Source: Mesodorylaimus sp. YZB2_4 (taxonomy: Eukaryota; Nematoda; Enoplea; Dorylaimida; Dorylaimidae). From it: a DNA stretch of 64,000 nt. This document shows positions 13,301-22,669 of this stretch, in pieces; position 1 is the first letter of the stretch; every line of letters starts with the position of its first letter. The notes below the pieces were generated by a model. It searched no databases, was not told the DNA's origin, and saw only the letters and a list, made by a program, of their open reading frames with translations. Both the position numbers and the translations under genes were made by a program. The DNA lies in the NCBI GenBank assembly GCA_030248295.1, contig JASANH010001196.1, positions 62,001 through 126,000 on the forward strand. The letters are read 5' to 3'.

Positions 13301-13930
13301 GGCACCGGATCCGGAGGGACTGCGGTCAATGGCGATACGGATGAAATATTATTAATTATTTGTGGAATCTAAAACAGAAAACTATGAAATCCACAAAAAA
13401 TCTACTCTGAATATAACGTTACTTGAACAGGTACGCCTTGGGCGATCGGAAGCCCTTGAACTCCTGAACCGGGAGCAGTCAACAATAAAATTTGCCCTTG
13501 CGGCGTTCGAATTATGGCCGGACGAGCTGAACCACCTTGCACAACCTAAAAAGGGCAAAGCGATCGAAATTCCGTGATCGATAATTTATTTTTCAATTTT
13601 TTGAAAAAGGTATGGCAGTTTAGCATTTAGAATAACATAATCCGGAAAATTCCCTCGAGAATATATTTTATGTATGGCTTTCCGAAAGAAAAACGAAATT
13701 AGCCTTTCATCGCGCTAAACTTGACAGCTAGCAGAGTTTTCGCTAACAATAAGTTTCAGCGCGGCTACAAAACCATTTATTTAAAAAATTCCATCAAATT
13801 TACGTACCACAGGTCTGTATAATCCGTCCTTATTACTATTCGACTGCGTTGTATTGGACAATGGAACATCCTCATCGTGTCTCGGAGTTAGACTGCCGTT
13901 CATTGGGCTTTGAACACTGCCCGTCCGCAT
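10385..13930 (-). CDS. TAF4: TAF4, TFIID subunit
   Basis: TBP-associated factor 4, a scaffold of the general transcription factor TFIID that pairs with TAF12 through a histone fold. Minus-strand exons: 13930-13808, 13545-13423, 13368-12886, 12828-12739, 12684-12050, 11990-11684, 11236-11051, 10856-10665, 10495-10385, totalling 749 codons plus stop in one frame. After a Pro/Ser/Thr/Gln-rich activator-binding part comes the TAFH (NHR1) domain across exons 3-5 (KKKCISFLKTLMRLA, SKPQPHLLPFLE). After another low-complexity stretch comes the histone-fold region (DDINDVAAMGGVNLAEESQK, LISHATQERIKDLVEKL) and the basic C-terminus with VNLRDLQLLL near the end. The chosen start is MRTGSVQSP; an upstream ATG near 14131 does not join in frame, so a different 5' exon is possible. 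AATAAA overlaps the stop region. Identity is secure; the N-terminus is less so. Confidence 0.93.
10902..10976 (-). repeat. tRNA-like sequence in a TAF4 intron (SINE head or tRNA pseudogene)
   Basis: About 75 nt on the minus strand with a perfect Pol III B box (GGTTCGAATCC) and an A-box-like AAATGGTTAG at suitable spacing, with weakly pairing ends. The anticodon arm does not fold properly. A second outward B-box-like GGGTTCGATTCCC sits on the plus strand at about 10971, making the locus palindromic. Confidence 0.4.
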
Positions 13931-14700
13931 TCCTGAACAAAAGCGACAAAACTCAGTGACAATTTTTGCGCTAAAATCTTAAATCAGGTTCAATTTTTCA
14001 CGCAAAAAATATAATTTCGCTGGAAAACGCGATAAGTTAAACCCAGATTTCCGTCAATCACAAACCGCGCAATAGTTTAGCACACACCTGTATGAAGACT
14101 TTTCTGGCAGGCCCGTAAGATTTGGCCATTTAAAAAAGCATCAATACGCAATCAAAATTTATGCGGAGGCGGCTTGCTTGCGTTGGTTGGAACGTACGTT
14201 TTCGCCAGAGGAATCGTCTTTACGCCAAGAGGCCGAAACCCAGCAATGACGCTTCATGCGCACACTCTCTCACACAATCCATTCCAAGAAGCAGTCCAAA
14301 GTCAGCGGATGCTTATAACAATCTTGACCACATTCAAAATATCACTTCGCCGAAAAATTTTAAAGAAAAATTTAAATTAGACGTATTGACGAGAATTATT
14401 AATGCCAATTCAATTTTATGAAAATTCAGAATCTTGATCTTGCTTTCATTATCCGATATAACACCCAATTCTTCAGTTCAAATGCAAAGTTCCCTCTAGT
14501 TGAAGGACAATCATAAACTAGGAGTTATCGTGGATGTCCCTTGATCTTCACTGCAATTGAACAAGCTGTTGAGCTTTGCTAAAACTTGACTGGTCTATCC
14601 TGACGAGCAGCAGGAAAGATGCGGTTTATTTCGATCCTTTTTTTTTCAATTTATTGTAAGTGGGCCTTGTGCCCCCAGTTCCCCAGGGGACTTCCAACCC
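13931..14700. other. TAF4 upstream flank, no gene seen
   Basis: AT-rich sequence upstream of TAF4. A short ATG-led stretch at 14131-14090 (minus) ends at a possible splice donor but does not join the first TAF4 exon in frame. It may be 5' UTR. Confidence 0.4.
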
Positions 14701-14862
14701 GTTTTGCCTACAGCGGCCAGCAGTCATGACATGATAAGCAAGGCCGTGAGGTGACCAGCTCTCACGGCAGCGTCCCTCTGCGCGTCTCCACTAGGAGCAC
14801 CTCCACGCGAGGGCATCCTGGACAGGATACCGACTTCCTCGAACGATGGCGGGCGGGCTTTA
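14700..14862 (-). repeat. tRNA-related SINE, truncated body copy C
   Basis: The GCGTCTCCACTAGGAGCACC...ATACCGACTTCCTC segment matches the same orientation as the copy at 15765-16130 and is inverted relative to the one ending at 15265. It lacks the tRNA-like head. Confidence 0.55.
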
Positions 14863-14889
14863 AAAAACTGTCGTTGTTCGACAGCCGAG

Positions 14890-15265
14890 ACTATCTAATC
14901 GTTTGGCTGGTGCAGCGGTTCGGCAATCGTCTCTCCGTATTGTTTGGGAGCGAGTGGCTGGACTCGTCCCGGGTTCGATCCCCGGTGATGGAGGTCGGTT
15001 TGAGAACCATAAACCCTCGCTGAGCTTGCACGCCGGGCCGTTACCGTCGAGGTGCTCCGAGAGGAGAGACTGAAGCCAGACTAGGAGATAGTCTCGTCCA
15101 ACACTGACGGGGTTCACCCGCCATCGTCCGAGAAAGTCGGTGTCCAGTCCAGGATGCCCTCGCGTTGGTGCTCCTAGTGGAGACACGCACAAGGACATTG
15201 CTGTGTACTGGTCCCCGCACAGCCCTGCTTAGAAGGTTTGACTGCTGGCCGGCTAGAGGCAAAAC
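14890..15265 (+). repeat. tRNA-related SINE, copy A
   Basis: The tRNA-like head (about 14895-15000) has an A-box-like GGCTGGTGCAGCGG and B box GGTTCGATCCC. A body of about 260 bp follows (CTCGCTGAGCTTGCACGC, GTCTCGTCCAACACTGACGG). It matches copy B at 15765-16130 in reverse complement along head and body. No poly-A tail is obvious. Confidence 0.6.
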
Positions 15266-15276
15266 GGGCTTCGGCC

Positions 15277-15689
15277 TAGTGTTCGGCCGAGGATGACTTT
15301 GTTCGAGGTCGAGGCTCGAGGCTCGAGGTTTTTGCTAACAGTCTCCAACTTAAATTTGTAATGCTTCCTGCAAGTTTGTGTGAATTTCCATTCTTTTCTG
15401 ACTGTATCTTCAAGAGACACTCACCCAATGGCATAAAGAGGCAAGGGATATGGACGAAGCAGTCCTACACAGTGCTTTAATTAAGCTACAGTAGCAGCAA
15501 AATTGCGCAAATTTTTGCGTGCGAGGCACAGGCACACTTGTGCGTTCAGTCTTCAAACTGGGAAACAGCTTACTGATTGCATCTTGCTTGTGAGCCTCGA
15601 ACCTCGGCCGTTTTTCCTCGAAATCGAGGTCGAGGGTGGCCACCCTCGGCCGAGGTCGAGGTCGAGGTCGAGGCCTCGGCCGAACACTA
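15277..15689. mobile_element. MITE with TAGTGTTCGGCCGAGG inverted ends, copy 2 (complete)
   Basis: Exact terminal inverted repeats TAGTGTTCGGCCGAGG and CCTCGGCCGAACACTA, with TA at each outer edge as the probable target duplication. GAGGTC/CGAGGT arrays lie just inside both ends. The core matches copy 1 at 8315-8745. It separates two inverted SINE copies. No coding capacity seen. Confidence 0.7.
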
Positions 15690-15764
15690 CTTTGGCCCAC
15701 AAAAATTTTTAAAAAACCTCGACGGTAGTGGGTGAGCCACCCACGGCCTGGCGTGCAAGCTCAG

Positions 15765-16130
15765 CGTTTTGCCGGCCAGCAGTCAAACCTTCTAAGCAGG
15801 GCTGTGCGGGGACCAGTACACAGCAATGTCCTTGTGCGCGTCTCCACCAGGAGCACCAACGCGAGGGCATGCTGGACTGGATACCGACTTCCTCCGACGA
15901 TGGCGGGTGAACCCCGTCAGTGTTGGACGAGACTATCTCCTAGTCTGGCTTCAGTCTCTCCTCTCGGAGCACCTCGACGGTAACGGCCCAGCGTGCAAGC
16001 TCAGCGAGGGTTTATGGTTCACAAAGCGACCTCCATCGCCGGGGATCGAGCCCTGGACAAGTCCAGCCACTCGCTCCCAAGCAATACAGAGAGACCAATG
16101 CTGCCAACTGCTCCTCCGTGGCCGCGGTTT
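15765..16130 (-). repeat. tRNA-related SINE, copy B
   Basis: Reverse-complement partner of copy A: head near 16130-16030 (the B box appears as GATCGAGCCC on the plus strand), body to about 15765. Copies A and B flank the MITE and would form a large hairpin. Confidence 0.6.
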
Positions 16131-16221
16131 ATTTCGATACTGGTTCAATTATGGACTGGTCCTGGTTCAGCTGCAAAAGCTGGTTTGGTTGAACCTGGCA
16201 GAGAGGAGGTTCGATCCTATC

Positions 16222-16288
16222 AAGTGACTGATCCGACCCTCAGCGTGGATCCCAATCTCGATGTAGCTGATGCTTAAAAAAATGAGAT
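16222..16288 (+). repeat. Dispersed repeat tail, copy 2
   Basis: Matches 7883-7950 (ACTGATCCGACCCTC ... AAATGAGAT). Confidence 0.4.
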
Positions 16289-16289
16289 G

Positions 16290-19200
16290 AGTGGGGGTGA
16301 CGTGTTCGGCTTTACGCCCTCACCAACCTGTCTGCCCTCTGCGCATAAGTTGCAGAGCTGCTGAGCTGAAAAGGCAACTAATGTGGCTGTTGAAAGGCGG
16401 GGGGGGGGGGGGTTTCACACTGTTAAAGCATTTTGTTGCCTGTTTTGCCAGTGCTGTAATGTGCCGATTGTGCCAGCAAAGAACGCGGCCTATGCGGCAA
16501 GGTGGCGGGCGTGTAAATTCCCAAAGAAAACAGGCTATATGTGCCACTTGTATTGCATGGGGGACGCTACACAGCCCTGGATAACTCGGGAGATAGTTAT
16601 TCTTTCAGAAACGCCAAGTTATACAGAATGTGACTTTACAAGTCCAGCTAGGTATTCCTCCTTAGATTGTCGAGATACACCCGTTGACAGCTGTTGACGA
16701 GTTGCAGGTCGAAGTACCTTGATAACCAGTAACCAGGTGAGCGTAGCGGAGTAAGCCCGGGCGGCAACACTACACGCCTTTCAGTCCCAACTAATGCTTG
16801 AAGCTACTTCCATGCCGACGTGTGCTAGTTTTAGTGACGGCCATCTTTCCGCAATGAACTTCCACTCATGCGCATGTAACCAGCGGTCCTGGTGGTCGGG
16901 AGATCGAGACCCCTCCCCTGGTTGGGAGGCGAACCACTCCGGTTAATGCTTCAGCGGCAGGTGCTTACCTTCATCCTGTCGAAGTTATTTGTCCAGAGAC
17001 TTCGGGTTCTCACATCCCCGCCGCCTGGGCGCGCTGGGGCCTTCAAGACTGTCAGCAGCGGAGTGTGGGTGGCGAACGCAAGCAACGAACATTCGAAGGC
17101 GCTTGCCAGCCACGAGATTAATATGATAGGCTGGGCAAGGCAATGGTGTAAATGAGAGTGTAAAGAGGTCATAGGCGGTTACATCACATGGTAGAGGGTG
17201 AATAGAGTACGCGGTCGAATCAAGTGCTCAAGCGCGTCCACATGACGATGAGATGCAGTCACATTGCGCAGGCTTGGCTTGCGGTTTGCGGCTAACTTAT
17301 CGTTAGTTCGGCTGGATCGTTTGCATAGAAGCGCCGTAGCTGCTTTCGAAAGATTTTGTTGGCGGGCTAGTTTCGCATAAACGTTTCCTAAGACACAAGG
17401 CTGCTAGTTTTTGATGGGAAAGAGAAAGCTAGAAAGGGTCAGTCCTGGGGCCGGCGGCCGGCTAGGACCCTTTCTAGCCGATTCTGCTCTGCTGCTGGGC
17501 GAACAGAAGTACATGAGTCATGCACTAGCCAGTGTATACTGTAAATGGGTCATGATGACCCACACAGTATTCGGTATACTCTGACTACCGCGCAAAAGTT
17601 GCATTCAGAGATGACAAATGGGGCAGTGCTCGGACACGGCTGCTCTACACTATGCCTATGATCAGAATAAGCGCGTGCACAGTATGATAGTACAAATCAG
17701 GATGATGCGAATGTTCCCTCCAAACCTCTGTCCTTGTGTCTTCCCTGGACCACTGCTTGAGTTGCGCTATTGGTTTTGCCCCGCGCTTGCAAAGGCTGCT
17801 GCCGACGGAACAACGCATCAATTCTGCTGGTCTAGAACAGCCAAGCAGTCCGTTTTGAGTGACAGTCAAGTGTTACATCTTGCGTTCGTTCCCACGCACT
17901 ACTATCGAGAGTCTACCTTCACTAGCCCCATGTTCATGTTTTCATGTTAGCACATCATCAAACGTTTATGCACACTTTGAGGGTGAAGGGGCATATCATA
18001 CTAATTGCTTCACCAGACCGCGGATCGGACATGCGCCCGTAGCTGCTCACCTGGCCACAAGACCTGGATCAAGGCATCTTCTTTCTAGGAAATGGAAGGC
18101 TGGTCACTGGCCAATTGGTTAAAACCCTGATCCAACCAAGCTCCCTCCTCCCACCTTCCTCTACAAATGCACGATTAACGCCACCAAAGTTCCCGAGTAG
18201 ATACCAAATCATCCCAATCCCTTCTTTCCATCAAATAACACCACTTTCAAGCGAGAGTTCATTCATTCATCCTTCACTCATGATCATTTACATGAAAGCA
18301 CATTCAAGGATCATGAAACATGTTAAAATCACTACTACACACGCACAAAGGAAACATGCCATGTCATTGACGAAATTGAGATTCGTCACACCAGGATCTG
18401 AACTAGTTAAGTGCCCCAATCAACATCCTATGGTACAGTATTGCCACAGCAATTGCCAAAAAAAAAAACATTCAAGGTGCAGGTAAATTCTCGCTGGAAC
18501 TCAATCAGTTGCACAGCAATGCCGAGGCCAGTACAATAGCGGGCGCAATGCTATCGATTATAGGCACATCAAGTCCATTCTTTCCATGGGGGGGCTGTTC
18601 CTCTTGAGGCGGCGGATTTCACAGAGAAGGAAGTTTTCTTTGACAGTACACTCAAAAAGATCGTCAAGGTCGGCATCAGGAACACGAGACGCTGGTCAAA
18701 GTTCCTGGAACATTGTTCATTCAGCGCATTCGCCTTCTTACTAGCCCACAACAAAGGACGATCGATTTGATCAAGAAGAATAGGAACTTTCCGATGTTTA
18801 GGTGACAGATGTAGAAGTAGTATATGCAGACATGCAGATGTAGTTTGAACAAAAACATTGCTGGCGACTCAGCCTTCGCGAAGGACGTTTTTACGTATTC
18901 ACTTTTCACTTTTCGCTTTCCCAATCATTTTCCGAGTTGAGAGCGGAGAGAGAGAACGGACCGTTTGTCGACAGCTGTATTTAAATACTTTCATGTCTTA
19001 TACGGCATGTTCTTCTGGGGAATATGAGCTATGTAGTAAGGACGTTGAGATCCATGGGCTCCGTCCAAAGCATCGCACATTTTTTTGCGGTGTGAGGGGC
19101 GTCAAAACTTCATTGATCGTGGCACTTAATCAATAACAGGGTTCATCCGCAGAAGGGGTAGCAGCGACCAGCTGTGATAAGTTGCACTCTTCCAACCAAC

Positions 19201-19342
19201 TATTGGCCAGCTTTAATAGCCAGACTCGCTTCATGCTGGATGGGTGAGGTTTTGGACGGCTCAAGAAGCGACGCAGAGAGGTGGCGTGATCGGATATATA
19301 AACCACCATAGGGGAAAACAGAGAGTGCGCACTGATGGATGG
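16290..19342. other. 3 kb with no recognisable gene
   Basis: Contains a poly-G run near 16398, a degenerate tRNA-like segment around 16880-16945, and a strong hairpin at 17428-17478. Open frames here are short, lack splice context and match no family I recognise. Confidence 0.5.
17428..17478. repeat. GC-rich perfect hairpin
   Basis: GCTAGAAAGGGTC at 17428-17440 pairs exactly with GACCCTTTCTAGC at 17466-17478. The intervening sequence is itself rich in GGCCGG/CCGGCC and can extend the stem. Purpose unknown. Confidence 0.6.
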
Positions 19343-19494
19343 AGGCGACCTCACAGACAGGCCAGCAAGATTAAAAAGCTCTAGGGATCATACATACTCA
19401 TCACAAGAAACAAAGTGACTGAACAATTCAAGTAACTACTTAAAAATACTCGAAAACAAAGCAGCACAGAAGCCTGAGCTATAAATATTTTATG

Positions 19495-19695
19495 TCAACC
19501 ACGCTTGCATCCACCACCCATGCTGCCATGCCCGCCCATATCACCACCCATTCCACCGCATCGTTTGGCCATCCTCTTTCCAGCACTGCGTCCTTGAGAG
19601 CAGCGTTGTTGACGGCGGACTTCGGCGTCGCGTTGGAAGAACAGTTGTTTCTTGGCGATTTGAGCCATGCGCTGAGCCAAGGCGCGCTTGCCGCA

Positions 19696-19764
<69 letters not shown>

Positions 19765-20174
19765 ACAACAACAACAGCAACAACAACAGCAACAGCAGCA
19801 ACAACAGCAACAGCATCCACGCTTGGTGCGAGACATGCGCTTGTCAGCCCTTGGCTCAAAATCGGCGCTGTCGGCTCGGCCAACCAACTGCAGCTCTCGT
19901 TTTTGTGCCGAGCAGCGTTTGTTGCGCTGAGAAGATTCTACTCCACGCTGGTTATGGCCACCACAGCTGCATCGTTTATTAAGCGGGGCTTCCTTGGTCA
20001 ATATGAGCTTGGCCTCATCTGGAAAAGACATTCTTGTATGCCCTCAAAGGGTAACATTTCAAGAAACTTACCTTTATTGTCCGCAATAATTTGTATATTC
20101 GTTGCTGTGGGAACTGCCGCAACTGAAGCAATAATCAAGCACAAGAGTGCAATTAGAATCTTGCAAGAGGCCAT
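19495..20174 (-). CDS. Secreted poly-cysteine precursor, copy 1 (41 consecutive Cys)
   Basis: No known family recognised. Exon 1 is 20174-20072 and exon 2 is 20018-19495, joined by a 53 bp GT-AG intron, giving 208 aa. Exon 1 encodes a clear signal peptide (MASCKILIALLCLIIASVAA, then VP). The rest is rich in Lys-Arg sites: LNKR, RNKR, QKR, ADKR, TKR, GKR, AGKR, AKR and CKR. Residues between TKR and GKR are Gly followed by 41 uninterrupted Cys (bases 19693-19815, codons mixed TGC and TGT). The C-terminus is Gly/Met-rich with single Cys. Convertase cleavage would free a Gly-Cys(n) peptide whose last Gly before KR could donate an amide. The opposite strand reads as poly-Gln and other frames as poly-Ala or poly-Leu, but only this frame has start, signal peptide, intron and stop conserved in both copies. 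Function is inferred only: secreted, processed, possibly disulfide-linked or metal-binding. Confidence 0.8.
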
Positions 20175-20258
20175 TGCAAATAAGACAAGGTGGCGCGCTT
20201 GAAGCAGTGAAGTGTGAGCTGACTGGAATGGAATGATGTTGACAGCAATTAATGGCCC

Positions 20259-20268
20259 ATATATATAC
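20259..20268 (-). promoter_or_regulatory. TATA box of poly-Cys copy 1
   Basis: TATATATA about 85 bp upstream of the ATG, identical in position to the one in copy 2. The 5' flank between TATA and ATG differs from copy 2 by about one base. Confidence 0.6.
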
Positions 20269-20384
20269 AGAATTTTGGTACGAGATGGTCATGCTCAGAA
20301 AACAGACGGTTTTTGTGCAAACAAAATCTCATGTCCGATTTTTTCCCATTCCCAATGACGCACCCCACATATTTGACATCATAC

Positions 20385-20727
20385 ATTTAGGTAATAAACA
20401 CAATTTCATGAAAAAGGTATGTTAAAAAAATGGCTATGGCTTCTGAAAAGGTATGTAAAAAAGCTGATAATCCTTTATTGCAGAAAAGCTATGGCGCTTT
20501 GCTCCTGAGAAATCGCGGTCTCTGCTCAACTCATTCGTCATATACAATACGCTGACTGCTACTATTAAAAGCCTGCGCAGTAACTTCGATTAGAAATCAA
20601 ATTGAGTAAAATAGTCTTCTCAGCCATCATGTCTGGTCAGTATATATACACAGTATGTATGGGATCTAATCGACTCAAAAGGATGCGGCACAAATACTGT
20701 ATGTTTTTTGTTGATTAGCTAAGTCTG
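20385..20727. other. Spacer between the two divergent poly-Cys genes
   Basis: Unique sequence between the inverted arms. It contains a short direct repeat (GAAAAAGGTATGT and GAAAAGGTATGT, about 20410-20460). Shared regulatory elements for both genes could sit here or in the inner arms. Confidence 0.5.
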
Positions 20728-20841
20728 TGATTTCAAATATGTGGGGTGCGTCATTGGGAATGGGAAAAAATCGGACATGAGATTTTGTTTGCACAAAAAC
20801 CGTCTGTTTTCTGAGCATGACCATCTCGTACCAAAATTCTG

Positions 20842-20850
20842 TATATATAT
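20842..20850 (+). promoter_or_regulatory. TATA box of poly-Cys copy 2
   Basis: TATATATAT about 85 bp upstream of the ATG at 20935. The matching box of copy 1 lies at 20259-20268. Confidence 0.6.
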
Positions 20851-20934
20851 GGGCCATTAATTGCTGTCAACATCATTCCATTCCAGTCAGCTCACACTTC
20901 ACTGCTTCAAGCGCGCCACCTTGTCTGATTTGCA

Positions 20935-21335
20935 ATGGCCTCTTGCAAGATTCTAATCGCACTCTTGTGCTTGATTATTGCTTCAGTCGCGGCAGTTCCC
21001 ACAACAACGAATATACAAATTATTGCGGACAATAAAGGTAAGTTTCTTGAAATGTTACCCTTTGAGGGCATGCAAGAATGTCTTTTCCAGATGAGGCCAA
21101 GCTCATATTGACCAAGGAAGCCCCGCTTAATAAACGATGCAGCTGTGGTGGCCATAACCAGCGTGGAGTAGAATCTTCTCAGCGCAACAAACGCTGCTCA
21201 ACACAAAAACGAGAGCTGCAGTTGGTTGGCCGAGCCGACAGCGCCGATTTTGAGCCAAGGGCTGACAAGCGCATGTCTCGCACCAAGCGTGGATGCTGTT
21301 GCTGTTGCTGCTGTTGCTGTTGTTGTTGTTGCTGT

Positions 21336-21370
<35 letters not shown>

Positions 21371-21569
21371 CGGCAAGCGCGCCTTGGCTCAGCGCATGGC
21401 TCAAATCGCCAAGAAACAACTGTTCTTCCAACGCGACGCCGAAGTCCGCCGTCAACAACGCTGCTCTCAAGGACGCAGTGCTGGAAAGAGGATGGCCAAA
21501 CGATGCGGTGGAATGGGTGGTGATATGGGCGGGCATGGCAGCATGGGTGGTGGATGCAAGCGTGGTTGA
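20935..21569 (+). CDS. Secreted poly-cysteine precursor, copy 2 (26 consecutive Cys)
   Basis: Second copy, transcribed away from copy 1. Exon 1 is 20935-21037, exon 2 is 21091-21569, giving 193 aa. The signal peptide is identical to copy 1; just after it PTTT replaces PTAT. All nine Lys-Arg sites are kept. The Cys run spans 21294-21371, 26 codons mixed TGC and TGT, between TKR-G and GKR. Outside the run I see one further amino-acid change (CSTQKR against CSAQKR). The length difference of 15 codons keeps the frame, as do all other indels, which argues that the Cys frame is the selected one. Cleavage at every KR would give short peptides including a Cys-containing 15-mer near the N-terminus and a Gly/Met/His-rich C-terminal peptide bounded by Cys. 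Role unknown. Confidence 0.8.
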
Positions 21570-21726
21570 CACAAAATATTTATAGCCCAGGCTTATGTGC
21601 TGTTTTGTTTTCGAGTATTTTCAAGTAGTTTCCTTGAATTGTTCAGTCACTTTATATCTTGTGATGTTAAGAATACCCTGGATTCTTAGAGCTTCATTCT
21701 TGCTGGCCTGTCTGTGAGGTCACCTA

Positions 21727-22665
21727 CTGTATGTCGGTGCGCGCTAGAAAGGCACATCTTGCCTACAGGATGTAGCAGGTACTTGTGCAGTATGAAGAAC
21801 TCACCACGAACAACAGCTAGGAAAGCTACGGAATTCCACTTTGGTCGCTGCAGTGTACTTCAAGTTGCCCTACAGTCAGCGTACAGACATTTTTACGGTA
21901 GATCGAGCATGCACATACCTGTGCAAGTTAAAAGTGATGAGGATCACTGCTGTGTCCTGAGGAGCTCCAGATTGTGACCTAGTAAGAGCAATGCGGATAA
22001 TCTCTGCGCCTCATCTTCGCTGGTTCCAGCTGGATCCGATATCCGATCAAATTGGATATCTGATCCGATCCCATCCGATAGCTCGCAAGACCGTTAGTAT
22101 GATTGGGTCATTGAGGTGAAGGCTGAGGAGGCACGAAAACCCGCGTATGGATTAGTTCATACCTGTATTCGTTCTGTGCAATTATGGGGCAGCAGGCATC
22201 ATCATCATATTTTATTCTTGTGCAAACCCATATGCGCACTAAGAGCACAAGAAACATAAAACACAACACACATGATACTAAGGTGCAAGTGCAAAAAAAC
22301 GACATCAAATCTCCAAATCATCATATTTCGCTCAAAATAGAACACAAAACGTGATACCAAACGCAAAAAATGTCTATAAGGAATTACGCAAATTTAGTCG
22401 TCAAAATCCTGGAGCGATACTGCGCAAATTTAAGAAAGCAATATGATAGGCAAATTATTTCAAAGCGTAATTCCAGAAAACACAGCTCTGTCGACAGGAT
22501 TCAGAAAAAGGCCTTTGCACAATAAGATGATGAGCCTCACATGTCCTTGGCCTGGCACGATTTACAGACCTATGAACATATCGACTCGTCGGAAAATCAT
22601 GCAATCCATGATAATACTTATAGAATAGACATAGCTTCCGACGCTGAGTGACGACCAGCTAGCTC
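21727..22665. other. No gene seen
   Basis: Includes a short dense run of GGATCCGATATCC-type units at 22030-22085, similar in style to the hexamer arrays of the local MITEs. Open frames are short and unconvincing. Confidence 0.4.
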
Positions 22666-22669
22666 TGTT

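Larger units (their letters stand above)
19343..20384 (-). repeat. Left arm of ~1 kb inverted duplication
   Basis: Reverse complement of 20728-21726, with a spacer of about 340 bp between. Identity is very high at the inner side (promoter, exon 1, intron) and falls toward the outer 3' UTR side. The arm holds a complete gene copy. Confidence 0.9.
20728..21726 (+). repeat. Right arm of ~1 kb inverted duplication
   Basis: Mirror copy of 19343-20384, including promoter, both exons and 3' flank of the poly-Cys gene. Confidence 0.9.

Noticed and set aside
18115..18486. 123-codon open frame
   Set aside because: No recognised domain, unremarkable composition, no splice or promoter context; likely chance.
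19541..19816. Poly-leucine and poly-alanine frames over the same repeat
   Set aside because: Other frames of the same TGY tract; no start context or conserved flanks match them in both copies.
19688..19930. Poly-glutamine protein on the plus strand of the left arm (and minus strand of the right arm)
   Set aside because: It is the antisense of the poly-Cys exon, has no signal peptide, splice signal or upstream exon, and in the opposite arm the run differs without other conserved features.
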